From the NCBI RefSeq assembly GCF_016907795.1, contig NZ_JAFBCR010000001.1, positions 1,302,001 through 1,366,000 on the forward strand: a stretch of DNA of 64,000 nt, written 5' to 3'. Below the pieces are notes generated by a model. It worked only from the letters and a program-made list of their open reading frames with translations. It was not told the DNA's origin and searched no databases. Shown piece after piece: positions 26,893-36,400 of this stretch. Numbering within the stretch: position 1 is the first letter of the stretch; each line of letters starts with the position of its first letter. The position numbers and the translations under genes were made by a program. The DNA is from Kocuria palustris. Lineage in GTDB: Bacteria; Actinomycetota; Actinomycetes; Actinomycetales; Micrococcaceae.

Positions 26893-27110
26893 CGCGCTCC
26901 CCGGCCCGAGGCCTGCCGACCCTCGGTGCAGCGCTGACGGGCAACCCCTTCACCTCCGTGGCGGACAAGCTGATCTCCGGGGTGATCGCGCTGGCGGCCG
27001 TGAGCCTCCTGCCCGCAGCCCGGCCCGAACAGCCGCCCACTGCCGAGACGATGCAGCCCGGCACTTCTCACAAGGAATACGCTCCGCAGACTGCGGGTTA
27101 TGGGAGATGA
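26889..27110 (+). pseudogene. C-terminal fragment resembling an ECF-transporter substrate-binding subunit
   Basis: A 73-codon frame starting at the ATG that overlaps the previous stop (ATGA). It contains GNPFTSVADKLISGVIALAA then VSLLPAARP, which looks like the last transmembrane helix of ECF-type S components. The preceding GALVWGYGARRWG (other frame, ending 26892) looks like an earlier helix end of the same kind of protein. Read together they suggest one membrane-protein gene shortened by deletion and split by a frameshift. The family match is from memory of typical sequences and is tentative. Confidence 0.35.
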
Positions 27111-27164
27111 CGCGGCACGGAAGAATCCGTCGCCGCACACGAACCTGAATGAGAGGAGCACGAC

Positions 27165-27698
27165 ATGGCAGTCTCCGATAAGAAGGTGGCCTTCCTGCTG
27201 ACTCGCGGCGTGGAGCAGGTCGAGCTGACCAGCCCCCGCCAGGCCCTCGACGAGGCCGGTGCGACCACCACGCTCATCTCGCCCTCGGAGGGCACCCTCC
27301 AGGCCATGCAGGGCGACTGGGACCACGCCGACACCTTCGACGTCGACCTCCCGGTCGGCCAGGCGCGGGTCGAGGACTTCGACATGCTGGTGCTGCCCGG
27401 CGGCACCCTCAACGCCGACGCCCTCCGTCTGGACGAGGACTCGGTGGAGCTGGTCAAGGCGTTCTTCGCCGCGGACAAGCCCGTGGCCGCGATCTGCCAC
27501 GCCCCGTGGATCCTGGCCCAGGCGGGCCTGGCCAAGGGCCGCCGCCTGACCTCGTTCGCATCCACCGAGGTGGACCTCAAGAACGCCGGGGCCGACTGGG
27601 TCGACGAGGAGGTCGTCGTCGACGGCAACCTGATCACCTCGCGCGATCCCGGCGACCTGGAGGCCTTCAACCGCGAGATCGCCCAGGCCCTGTCCTGA
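27165..27698 (+). CDS. DJ-1/PfpI family protein
   Basis: A 177-residue single-domain protein of the PfpI branch of the DJ-1 superfamily. The nucleophile elbow is AAICHAPWIL, with Cys in the ICHAPW motif (about residue 109), and LVLPGGTLNADALR precedes it. Members act as deglycases, chaperones or proteases in stress protection; which one applies here is open. GAGAGGAGC precedes the ATG. A hairpin terminator follows closely. Confidence 0.92.
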   Translation: MAVSDKKVAFLLTRGVEQVELTSPRQALDEAGATTTLISPSEGTLQAMQGDWDHADTFDVDLPVGQARVEDFDMLVLPGGTLNADALRLDEDSVELVKAFFAADKPVAAICHAPWILAQAGLAKGRRLTSFASTEVDLKNAGADWVDEEVVVDGNLITSRDPGDLEAFNREIAQALS

Positions 27699-27714
27699 GC
27701 CTTCGCGCAGTACC

Positions 27715-27750
27715 GCGCCCCGCCCGCTCCGCTCGGAGCAGGCGGGGCGC
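27715..27750 (+). terminator. Hairpin terminator of the PfpI gene
   Basis: A 10-bp outer stem (27715-27724 with 27741-27750) with an extra inner GCTCC/GGAGC pairing. It lies 17 bp after the stop, with no long T-tract. Confidence 0.7.
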
Positions 27751-27826
27751 CTCGCTGTCAGCTCATGCCCAGGAGATTCCAAGTAAGTCTCGCCTCACTC
27801 AGGGATCTTTTGGCGACATCTGGTAG

Positions 27827-27832
27827 TAAGGT
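27827..27832 (+). promoter_or_regulatory. -10-like hexamer TAAGGT, 6 nt before the TetR gene
   Basis: TAAGGT is followed by GTCAGC and the ATG at 27839. The 60 bp upstream are relatively AT-rich and include an imperfect dyad around 27784-27799, a possible autoregulatory operator. Confidence 0.45.
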
Positions 27833-27838
27833 GTCAGC

Positions 27839-28507
27839 ATGCCCAAGATCCAAGCGGCCACCAACGCCGAGCAGCGCGAGCACACCAAGCACGCCATCCT
27901 CGAGTCCTTCGGCCAGCTGCTGTACCAGCAGGGCCTGACCGGGCTCACCATGACCCATGTGGCCCGCAACGCCGGCATCGGCCGCACGGCCGTCTACAAC
28001 TACTTCGCGGACATGGGCGAGCTGCTCATCGCCTTCACCATGGACGAGACCGATCGCTTCATGCGCGAGCTGCACGCCGAGCTCGCCCTGGTCGAGAATC
28101 CCGTGGACAAGCTCGGCGTGTACGTCCGCGCCCAGCTCGACGACCTCTCGCGCCGTCACATCCCCCCGGGGCCGGCCATGCGCACGGTGCTCTCCCCGGA
28201 GGACTTCCAGAAGCTCGGCGCCCACGTGGGCTCGCTGCGACTCGTGCTCATCGACATCCTCCGCGAGGCCGTCGCCGACGGCTGGCTGCCGGACGGCGAC
28301 CTCCCGGAGATGGGCCGCCTGGTCCACGGCTCCCTGGCCTCCACGGCCGACCGGGAGGCCAACTCGGAGGAGGACCGCGCCGCCCACGAGCGCCACGTCC
28401 GCGCCACGGTCACCTTCATCCTGCGCGGGCTGGGTGCCCGCTTTGACGACGAGGGCTCCCCCGTCCGCCTGAGCGAGCCGGCCCCCGCTCTGAGCCTGGC
28501 CGGCTGA
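27839..28507 (+). CDS. TetR-family transcriptional regulator
   Basis: A 222-residue regulator. The DNA-binding domain occupies residues 13-60: AILESFGQLLYQQGLTGLTM, then the HTH THVARNAGIGRTAVYNYF, a classic TetR pattern. The ligand domain (residues 65-200) is helical and not assignable. No adjacent gene is an obvious target: a PfpI gene and its terminator lie upstream and an orphan ORF converges downstream. Autoregulation is likely for the family. Confidence 0.9.
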   Translation: MPKIQAATNAEQREHTKHAILESFGQLLYQQGLTGLTMTHVARNAGIGRTAVYNYFADMGELLIAFTMDETDRFMRELHAELALVENPVDKLGVYVRAQLDDLSRRHIPPGPAMRTVLSPEDFQKLGAHVGSLRLVLIDILREAVADGWLPDGDLPEMGRLVHGSLASTADREANSEEDRAAHERHVRATVTFILRGLGARFDDEGSPVRLSEPAPALSLAG

Positions 28508-28535
28508 TCAGCCCACCTGGACGGTCTCGACCCGG

Positions 28536-29009
28536 TTACCACTCGCTCAGGATCCTGACGAAGGGCGCCGCCAGGTCCTCGGCGCGGTCCAGTTCGCGCT
28601 TCTGCGAGCGGATGCCCAGGCCCCAGCCATCCGTATAGCCCTTGGCCAGCCACTGCTGGTCATCTGGCAGGAACTTCTCAGCCAGCGGCAGCTTCCGCGC
28701 GCCGAGCTCGGTCCTTCCGGGATTCGGGCGGCTGGTGCTCACCAGCAGCCGCTGATCACGGCCCTTCAGCACCCCGTGATAGAGGCGCTTCAGGTGGGCG
28801 ACCCACTCCGGGGCGGTCTGCACCTCCGAGGGCTCCGGGAAGTTCTTGTCGTCGGCCGGGACGGAGATCCCCAGGAAGTAGCCGAGCTCGGGAGGAGGCA
28901 CGCCACCTCGGGCCTCTGCCTGGATGTGCCCCACGAGCTGGCACCCGTCTGCCAGCGCGGGCGAGGCGACCACGACGGAGGGCATGCCAGAAGCTCCCCT
29001 CCTCACCAC
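28536..29009 (-). CDS. Hypothetical protein, possibly 5'-truncated
   Basis: A 157-residue protein of unknown family that ends in FVRILSEW. Coding character (codon bias, no rare codons) continues upstream of the GTG at 29009 for about 23 more codons, reading SLVSGKLDSLDLQLRLPHDG, up to a stop at 29079-29081, and no ATG/GTG/TTG start occurs there. No ribosome site fits the GTG. This suggests that the original 5' end has been lost or that a frameshift lies near 29080. No transmembrane segment or catalytic motif is recognised. Confidence 0.5.
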   Translation of the reverse strand: MVRRGASGMPSVVVASPALADGCQLVGHIQAEARGGVPPPELGYFLGISVPADDKNFPEPSEVQTAPEWVAHLKRLYHGVLKGRDQRLLVSTSRPNPGRTELGARKLPLAEKFLPDDQQWLAKGYTDGWGLGIRSQKRELDRAEDLAAPFVRILSEW

Positions 29010-29218
29010 GACATCCCCGTCGTGAGGCAGCCGCAGCTGCAGATCCAGGCTGTCCAGCTTTCCGCTGACCAGTGACTTCTACTCCAAAGCGCTCGCCGTT
29101 CCCTCTGCTCGTCTCCCGTCGCCTCGGCTCTTCACGAGGCCCCGACTCACGGGAGGCTGCGAGCGCAGCACCGCCGCTTGGAGGCCTGCGGCGAAGCCCG
29201 ATCAGTTCCCGAACAGCA

Positions 29219-29268
29219 GCAGATCCCGGTCCTGGGCACCGAGTTCGATGCCCAGGACCGGGATCTGC
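29219..29268 (-). terminator. Long hairpin terminator of the secreted glycosidase-like gene
   Basis: A perfect 20-bp stem (29219-29238 with 29249-29268) and a 10-nt loop, 41 bp past the stop of the gene at 29309. There is no T-tract. Confidence 0.75.
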
Positions 29269-29308
29269 CGCCAGAAGGCCGGCTCAGGCCGTGGACGGAC
29301 GACGCGGC

Positions 29309-30808
29309 TCAGCGCGTCAGCACACCGGTGCGCGGCGGGATGTAGTGCCCATTGACCGTGACGCCGTAGTTCAGGAAGTTGATCCGCACCCAGCGGCCGT
29401 CGTTGAGCTTGCGGGAGTGCACGTGCCGGTCGTAGGCAAATTGTGTGTCGCCCACGGCATACAGGCCCTTCCAGTTCACGGCATAGCGCAGATCGGCGGT
29501 CTCCGAGCGGTCCTCGTCGAGGGAGTACCAGAAGATGCTCTCCCGGAACTGCTTGCCGGAATCCCGGGTCTCTCGGCAGGTCGTCTGCGCCTCGGCGACG
29601 GCCGTCTGCAGCTGGCCGGGGCCCGTGCGCGACATCAGCGTGGTCGCCAGGACCATCGACATGTCGCGAGCCCGTCGGGTGTCCACCGCGGCCTGCAGCG
29701 CGCCGGCGTTCGGTGTGGAGTCGAGCAGGCAGCTTCCCCCGACGCCCCCGCTGGCTGCAGGAGTCGTCGTGGCGTTGACCGCGAAGTTGTGCATCACCAC
29801 GGGCGTGCCCAGGGCCGCGACCTGCCCCATCAGGGCGCCGTTCTGCTGGGTCACGTGCCAGGCGCCCATGGACGAGCCGTTCGCGCCGCCGATGGTGGAC
29901 TCCCGGAAGATCCAGTCCAGATCCCGCGATGAGCCGAGCTGCTTGGCCAGCGCCTGCTGGTTCGGGTAGTCCGCGTAGACCCCGAGGTTGCCTGCGATCT
30001 TGGCGCCGCCGTCGCGACGGGCGACCTCGTCGTCGATCGCCGCCACGGTGCGCAGCATCGCCTGGCCGTAGCCGTCGTCGGAGCCCCACGGGCCCCACGT
30101 TCCGATGTCGCGCATGTTCTGGCCCTGGGCCGGAGACATCGCCATGTCATCCAGGAAGACCCCGTCGAACTGCGTGGGAGCGGCGCCGGTGGTGCCGCGC
30201 ACGGAGTCTGTGGTCACGATGTCCGCGGCCCGGTCGGCGCACGAGGCGTTGTAGGAGCTCGAGAGGCTCGCGATGCGCAGGTGGGAGAACCCGGGATAGA
30301 CCGCGCGGCCATTGGAGTCCACGGCGACCCGCGAGTTGTTGGGCCGCACCGTGTAGTTCGCGCCGTCGCGGTTCAGGGACACGCAGGTGCTGTGGAACGG
30401 ATCCCGAGTCCACGACGAGGCGTCTGAGATGCCGCCGATGTCCAGGTAGGCGTAGAACTTCACCCCGGGATTGGCCGCGCGCATGTCGGCCAGGTTGCAG
30501 GAGCCGGCAGGGAGGTTGCCGGAGGCGGTGATCGGGTCCACCACGACGGAGTCGACCGCGCCTACGAGGGCGCCGCCGCGGCACATGATCTGGGACTGCT
30601 GATTGCCGTGCAGGTAGGCGACCTTGCCGGGCCCGGAGGTGTCTCCGGTGCGGACGGTCTGGGCTGTGGCAGCCGGGGCGGCGACGATCGCGCCGGTCAC
30701 GGCCACGCTCGCCGCCGCGGCGAGCGCTGCGAGTCTGCGCGCCCCCGGGAGCAGCGGACGGTTTCGAGGTGCGGCCCGATGGCGGGCGCGAGATCGGTTC
30801 GTGGGCAT
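29309..30808 (-). CDS. Secreted TIM-barrel glycoside-hydrolase-like protein
   Basis: A 499-residue exported protein. The N-terminus is a long basic signal peptide with a hydrophobic core, ending near APAATAQ (about residue 50). The mature part resembles the putative glycosidase group often called GHL15: a conserved FYAYLDIGGI strand, FDGVFLDDMAM with candidate catalytic acids, and AGNLGVYADYP. Several cysteines suggest disulfides. Its polysaccharide substrate is unknown. It lies downstream of the LTA-synthase-like gene on the same strand with a 185-bp gap, so both may work on the cell envelope. Confidence 0.75.
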   Translation of the reverse strand: MPTNRSRARHRAAPRNRPLLPGARRLAALAAAASVAVTGAIVAAPAATAQTVRTGDTSGPGKVAYLHGNQQSQIMCRGGALVGAVDSVVVDPITASGNLPAGSCNLADMRAANPGVKFYAYLDIGGISDASSWTRDPFHSTCVSLNRDGANYTVRPNNSRVAVDSNGRAVYPGFSHLRIASLSSSYNASCADRAADIVTTDSVRGTTGAAPTQFDGVFLDDMAMSPAQGQNMRDIGTWGPWGSDDGYGQAMLRTVAAIDDEVARRDGGAKIAGNLGVYADYPNQQALAKQLGSSRDLDWIFRESTIGGANGSSMGAWHVTQQNGALMGQVAALGTPVVMHNFAVNATTTPAASGGVGGSCLLDSTPNAGALQAAVDTRRARDMSMVLATTLMSRTGPGQLQTAVAEAQTTCRETRDSGKQFRESIFWYSLDEDRSETADLRYAVNWKGLYAVGDTQFAYDRHVHSRKLNDGRWVRINFLNYGVTVNGHYIPPRTGVLTR

Positions 30809-30993
30809 GGGAGAGGTCCCCTTCCGCGTCCGGGCAGGGACGCTGGCCAGTGGCTGGGAATGGGCTGGACAGAGCCCCGACGGACCCTACAAGCCTCTGA
30901 CCAGGGGAAACAGGCCCCTCACTCCACCCGGCTGCGATGTGACCCGAAGTGGCCCCACCCCGATGCCGAATCATCCGCCGCCGGGACGGCCCC

Positions 30994-32892
30994 TCACTGC
31001 CGCTGGACTGCCCCCGGCCACATCTCATCCACCACGTACCTCTCGCCGATCGAGAAGTCGTACTGCACGAGCTTCAGGTCCTGGAGCAGATCCGCCCGCG
31101 TCTCGTCCAGGTTCTCGGGATCCAGCTCCTCGCCCTGCGGATCCAGCATGCGCTCGCGCTGGATCACCGGCATGGACCCGTTCACGTCGTCGAGCAGTGC
31201 CAGGTAGGGCGTGACGGGAGCGTCGGCGACCTCGTAGATCTTGGGCAGGAACATGGCCGGAGTGGTCACGGTGCCCTCGGAGGTCTGATCCGTCTCGCTG
31301 TTCCACACGTAGTACGGGGTCTGCAGGCTGGTCTCCGGGTCGTTCTGCGCGCGCAGCTCATCCGAGTAGACGCCGGGCAGGTGATCGCCGTAGAAGACCA
31401 CGATCGTCTCCTCGTCACCCTCGCGCAGCTGCTGCAGGAACTCGGCCATTGCGTCGTCGGTGTTGTGCAGGCCGCGGGCGTACTGGCTGAGCTGACCGGT
31501 GTCCGAGCCGTCGGCGACCTCGACTCCGATCGGGTCGTCGTAGAAGTCGAAGTACGGACCGTGGTTCTGCATGGTCACCAGGTTCGTGAACACGGGCTCG
31601 TCGGTGGTGTCCATCTGGTGGAGCACCTCGTCGAAGGCCGAGGCATCGCTGATGTACGGGCTGCGCCCCAGGTGGTCGTCTTCCTGGATATTGTCCTCGT
31701 TGATTACCCGGTCGAAGCCGAAGTTCTCGTAGACCGCCGGGCGCTTGTACATGTGCAGGTTGTAGGGGTGGATCGCCACGGAGACGTGGCCCATCTCCTC
31801 GAAGGCGCCCGCAGCCGACGGGTATCCGTCCAGATCGCTGACGAAGTTCTGGTACGGCGAGTTCGCCTGCTGTCGGAACAGGCCGACGGGCTCACCGGTC
31901 ATCGACTCGAACTCCATGGTGGAGGTGCCGCCGCCGTAGGAGTTGGAGTACATGGTCCCGGACAGGGTCTCCTCCATGGTCTCGCGGGTCTGCGGGATCG
32001 GATCCTCGTCGAGCTCCACGCCGTCCATGCGCGTGGGATCGGAGAACGACTCGGAGAGGATGACCACCACGTTGGTGTCCTCCAGCGAGCCGTCGCGGTC
32101 GGCGTTGATCTGCTCCGCACGGCCCTCGTAGCGCTCGGCGAGATCGGACATGGCGGCCTCGTCGTAGCCCTCGGGCTCATCCATGGGTTCGGTCGGCATG
32201 TTGTAGAGGAACCCGCCCACGAAGCCGTGGACGCGGTAGTTGTACAGCTGGCTCGAGTTGCCCCAGTCCTCTCCATTCGTGTCGTAGAGCGCACGCCACA
32301 TGTTGGAGTCGGAATTGAAGCTCACCGTGTGGATCAGCAGGGCACCGGTCACGATCACTCCCAGGATGCGCAGCCCCAGGTAGCGCTTGTGGACTCCGCC
32401 TTCCGCGCGGCGCAGGCGCGGGCGCGGGAACCACCGGGACATCAGCTTCCCGATCACGACGATCACCAGGACCAGCACGAGGAGCCCGATCACCACCGCC
32501 GCGATCATCCGGCCCGTGACCATCGACAGCAGGAAGCCCGCTTGTCCCACGAACTCCATGTCGCTGGGGAACACGGGCTCCTGTCGGATCATCAGCTTCT
32601 GCTTGCTGGCCACCGCCAGGATCGCCAGGGCCGCGGTGACGATGCCGACCGACCACCAGAACCGTCCGATCAGCAGCCAGACGAAGGACATCAGCACGAA
32701 GATCACCAGGACGTCGAACGGCGACGTCAGCTCCACGAGGTGCCCGAAGGTGTCGTCCTCCACACGCGCCGAGCTCTGCAGCATGAACGCGCAGATCGCC
32801 GACAGCACGAGCATCACGACCGCTCCGCCGACGATCCCGGTCCAGCGAGGGCGGGGGGCGGGGGCGCCTTCGGGGGGTGTCGTGCTGTTCAT
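30994..32892 (-). CDS. LTA synthase-like sulfatase-family membrane phosphotransferase
   Basis: A roughly 632-residue protein of the LtaS/sulfatase superfamily. Five N-terminal transmembrane helices are followed by an extracellular phosphatase-like domain. Motifs are VVVILSESFSDP (metal-binding Glu), YSNSYGGGTSTMEFESMTG (the Thr of GGGTST is the likely nucleophile), VTMQNHGPYFDF and FYGDHLPG (metal ligands). Family members transfer glycerol-phosphate or similar groups to build anionic envelope polymers. The start is uncertain: ATG at 32892, ATG at 32925 and GTG at 32943 are all in frame and none has a clear ribosome site. Confidence 0.88.
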   Translation of the reverse strand: MNSTTPPEGAPAPRPRWTGIVGGAVVMLVLSAICAFMLQSSARVEDDTFGHLVELTSPFDVLVIFVLMSFVWLLIGRFWWSVGIVTAALAILAVASKQKLMIRQEPVFPSDMEFVGQAGFLLSMVTGRMIAAVVIGLLVLVLVIVVIGKLMSRWFPRPRLRRAEGGVHKRYLGLRILGVIVTGALLIHTVSFNSDSNMWRALYDTNGEDWGNSSQLYNYRVHGFVGGFLYNMPTEPMDEPEGYDEAAMSDLAERYEGRAEQINADRDGSLEDTNVVVILSESFSDPTRMDGVELDEDPIPQTRETMEETLSGTMYSNSYGGGTSTMEFESMTGEPVGLFRQQANSPYQNFVSDLDGYPSAAGAFEEMGHVSVAIHPYNLHMYKRPAVYENFGFDRVINEDNIQEDDHLGRSPYISDASAFDEVLHQMDTTDEPVFTNLVTMQNHGPYFDFYDDPIGVEVADGSDTGQLSQYARGLHNTDDAMAEFLQQLREGDEETIVVFYGDHLPGVYSDELRAQNDPETSLQTPYYVWNSETDQTSEGTVTTPAMFLPKIYEVADAPVTPYLALLDDVNGSMPVIQRERMLDPQGEELDPENLDETRADLLQDLKLVQYDFSIGERYVVDEMWPGAVQRQ

Positions 32893-33035
32893 GCAGGACA
32901 CGGTATCTGTAAAGACTCCGTTCATCTTCACCGGATTCGTCACACCCGATGACGGCGTGGATCACATCTGAGCGTTCGCACATGCTTTCTCGGCAGCTCA
33001 GGGCCTGGCGGTCAGCCCGGCTGGAATCGAGCATG

Positions 33036-33081
33036 AAGAAAAAGCCCCTTCGATCAGCGCTTGTGCTGATCGAAGGGGCTT
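33036..33081 (-). terminator. Intrinsic terminator of tRNA-Ser(GGA)
   Basis: A 17-bp perfect stem (33042-33058 with 33065-33081) followed on the minus strand by TTTTTCTTC. It starts 8 nt past the tRNA and is the clearest classical terminator in the window. Confidence 0.92.
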
Positions 33082-33089
33082 CCCGTCGG

Positions 33090-33174
33090 CGGAGGATGGG
33101 GGATTTGAACCCCCGAGGGCGTTAACCCAACACGCGTTCCAGGCGTGCGCCATAGGCCGCTAGGCGAATCCTCC
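33090..33174 (-). tRNA. tRNA-Ser, anticodon GGA
   Basis: An 85-nt class II tRNA with acceptor stem GGAGGAT/ATCCTCC. The anticodon stem is CACGC/GCGTG around loop CTGGAAC (anticodon GGA, plus-strand 33138-33140), with a long variable arm and T-loop GTTCAAATC. CCA is not encoded. It reads UCC/UCU. Confidence 0.95.
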
Positions 33175-33270
33175 TCGGCTGCACGGTCGCACCGCAGGGC
33201 GCGAACATGCAGGGACCATCGTAGACCATGCGCACCCGACGGCGGAAATCCTCGGGAGGGGAGGCAGGGT

Positions 33271-33300
33271 TTCACAGCGCCCGCACCGGTCCGATACACT
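33271..33300 (+). promoter_or_regulatory. Promoter of the SRP RNA gene
   Basis: -35 TTCACA (33271-33276), 18-nt spacer, -10 TACACT (33295-33300). The predicted start at about 33307-33308 agrees with the start of the outermost helix of the RNA. Confidence 0.65.
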
Positions 33301-33307
33301 CTTCGAC

Positions 33308-33395
33308 AGCCCCTCGTGCGGCGTCATCTTGAGGAACTCCCCCAGGGCCGGAAGGCAGCAAGGGCACTTGAGCTCTGACGGGTGCACGAGGGGTC
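33308..33395 (+). ncRNA. ffs: Signal recognition particle RNA, small bacterial (4.5S) type
   Basis: The RNA folds into one long hairpin, closed by CCCCTCGTGC (33310-33319) pairing with GCACGAGGGG (33384-33393). At the tip is the conserved Ffh-binding domain with the GGAA tetraloop and asymmetric loop (GGGCCGGAAGGCAGCAAGGG at 33345-33364). The location directly before dnaX is the usual one in actinobacteria. Ends are estimated to within a few bases. Confidence 0.93.
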
Positions 33396-33473
33396 TTCTC
33401 ATGCCCGGATCGCACCCGGAACTCAGTCATCCACCGCACCGACTCCGCCGCTCAGGACGTCGGAGCCCGTCGC

Positions 33474-33479
33474 TACAGT
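33474..33479 (+). promoter_or_regulatory. -10-like hexamer TACAGT, 6 nt before dnaX
   Basis: TACAGT is followed by GTCCGT and the GTG start at 33486. It has the same hexamer and spacing as the DUF488 gene, and no ribosome site. It suggests a leaderless dnaX transcript separate from ffs. Confidence 0.5.
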
Positions 33480-33485
33480 GTCCGT

Positions 33486-36400
33486 GTGACGACCGCCCTG
33501 TACCGCCGCTACCGCCCTGAGACGTTCGAGGACGTCATCGGTCAGTCCCATGTGACCGAGCCGCTGATGACCGCGCTGCGCAAGAACAAGGTGAACCACG
33601 CCTACCTGTTCTCCGGTCCGAGAGGCTGCGGCAAGACCACCTCGGCGCGCATCCTGGCGCGCTGCCTCAACTGCGCTCAGGGCCCCACGCCCACGCCCTG
33701 CGGGCAGTGCGAGTCCTGCCGCGATCTGGCCCGCGAGGGCGCCGGCTCCCTGGACGTCATCGAGATGGACGCCGCCTCCCACGGCGGCGTGGACGACGCC
33801 CGCCAGCTGCGCGAGCGCGCCACGTTCGCCCCGGTCCGGGACCGGTACAAGATCTTCATCATCGACGAGGCCCACATGGTCACGCGCGACGGCTTCAACG
33901 CGCTGCTGAAGATCGTCGAGGAGCCGCCGGAGCACATCAAGTTCATCTTCGCCACCACGGAGCCGAACAAGGTCCTGCCGACCATCCGCTCCCGCACGCA
34001 CCACTACCCGTTCCGCCTGGTCCCGCCCGAGCCGCTCATGGAGTACCTCAGCGCCCTGTGCGAGCAGGAGGGCGTGGGCGTGGAGCCCGGCGTGCAGGCC
34101 ATGGTGGTCCGCGCCGGCGGCGGCTCCGTGCGCGACTCCCTCTCCGTGCTGGATCAGCTCATGGCCGGCACCGACCAGGATCAGATCAGCTACGACCTGG
34201 CCAGCTCGCTGCTCGGCTACACCCATGGGGCCCTTCTCGACGACGTCGTCGACGCCTTCGCCTCCGGCGACGCCGCCACGGTGTTCCGCGCCGTCGACCG
34301 CGTGATCCAGACAGGACAGGATCCGCGGCGGTTCGTGGAGGATCTGCTCGAGCGCTTCCGCGACCTCGTGATCGTGGACGCCGTGCCGGAGAACGCGGGC
34401 AACATCCTCCACGGGACCCCGGAGGACCAGATCGCCCGCCTGCGCAATCAGGCACATCAGATGGGCGCCTCGGAGCTCTCGCGCTGCGCGGACATCACCA
34501 ACGAGGCGCTGACCGAGATGGTGGGGGCCACCTCCCCGCAGCTGCACCTGGAGCTGCTGTGCGCCCGGCTGCTGCTGCCCTCGGCGGAGAACACCACCCG
34601 CGGAGTCGGCGTGCGCGTGGATCGCCTCGAGCGACGCCTGAACATCGGGCGCACCGGCGCTCCCACCGGGCCCCTGGTGGATGTGCCGCAGGAGCAGGCC
34701 TCCTCCGGCGCCCCGCAGCAGGCACCGGCTCCTCAGCCCGAGCCGCCCCGGCCCGTCCAGCCCGCTGCCGATGACACCGACGCGCACAGCGGCTCCACCC
34801 CCGCAGGGGAGCATGACACTGCCTCCGAGGCTCCTGCCCCGGCCCAGCCCGAGGTGCAGGAATCGGATCCGCTCGCTGCGGCCGAAGGCGGCTTCGGGAA
34901 GTTCCGCGGTCGCCAGCCGGAGACTCGCGGCGAGTCGTCCGGATCCTCGGGGAACTCTGCGCCCGCGCAGGATGGCCCCCAGTCGGTGTCGCAGCTGTCA
35001 GGGTCTCAGCAGTCGGGGCCACGGCGCGCCGAGGCGCAGCCACAGGCTCCCCAGCAGCCTGCCGGCGCCCCGGATCAGACGCCTCAGCGTCCGCCGCACG
35101 CGGATGAGTCCGCCTCCCGCGGCCCCGCCAGCGGCGGCGAGATCGACATGATCCGCAGCTCCTGGACCGAGATCATCTCGGCCCTGGCGGAGATCCATCG
35201 CGTCTCGTGGATGACCACCATGCGCGGAACCCCCATCGCCTTCGACGGCTCCGTCCTGCAGCTGATGTTCGATGCCGAGGGCGACCGCAAGAACTTCCCG
35301 CGCTTCGAGCCGAACCTGGTCCAGGCGATCCAGCAGGTCATCGGCGTGACCTGCCGCGTGGAGGCCGTCGGTCCCGGAGGGGGGACCCGGCATGACTCCG
35401 GCGGACCTCGAGGCGCAGCTCCGCAGGGGTCCGGCTCGAGCGGGCCGGGCGGCGGCGGCCCCAGCACTGCCGGTCCGGGCGGATCCGCCCCCGGCGCTCC
35501 GGGCTCCGCCGGGCCCCGCGGCGCAGGACCCGGCGGACCGAGCTCGAACGGGCCCGGTGGTCCGGGCCGCCCGAGCGCGAACGCGCAGACCGAGTCCGGG
35601 CAGCAGGGCCCCGAGCAGCGCGGCTCGGGACGAAGCGCTCCGGCACAGCACGGCGGCGAGCCGCGGGGCAGACCCAGCGATGACCGGGAGGAAGCGCAGC
35701 ATGACGGGGGCCGGGCGACCGGCCCTCGGCCGTTCCCCGCCCAGGGTCAGCGACCGCCCCAGCGCGAGCAGCCGTCTCAGCGCGCTGAACCCCGACGGCA
35801 GCCCGGCAGCCTGACCCCGCAGGACGAGGCCCCTCAGGAGGAGGCCGAGCAGTCGGCCCCTCAGCAGGACGACTCCGCCGAGGTGACGACCTGGGCTGTG
35901 GCGTCGATCCCCACCTCGGATCCGGTGGAGGCCGCCCCTGCCGGACCCGATGCCCCCGCCCAGGGCACCGCACCCGATGTTCCCGAGGCCCCGGCAGATC
36001 CGGCTCCCACGGGAGCTGCCCCGACACCGGCCGCACCGGAGGAGAGCACCCGCCAGGACTCGGCCTCTGAGGCGTCGCAGGAGGCGGCCTCAGCCCCGCC
36101 GTCGGCGCAGTCCCCGGAGCAGACTCGGCCGGAGCCCGAGAGCGCACCGCTGTCCACGCAGGACGTCCGCGCCGCGTGGGCGGAATCCGTCGAGCCGTCC
36201 CCGCCCTCGCAGGACCCCCAGGAGCCGTCAGCCTCCCAGCCGCCGCCAGCGGCCCGGGAGCAGGCAGCACCGCGCGAACAGGCCCCTCCCCACCAGCCGG
36301 CCGAGAACCGGGACCAGGCTGCACCCCGGCGGCAGCCACAGAGGTCGGCTCAGCGTCGGCGCGGCGAGGACCCGTCGCCGGATCCGATCGTGCCCGCCAG

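Noticed and set aside
27781-27800. DtxR-like iron box before the TetR gene
   Set aside because: Only about half the positions fit the TTAGGTTAGCCTAACCTAA pattern and the symmetry is poor.
30949-32952. 667-residue plus-strand frame opposite the LTA-synthase-like gene
   Set aside because: Shadow frame full of His, Val and Arg; the minus strand encodes a clear sulfatase-family protein.
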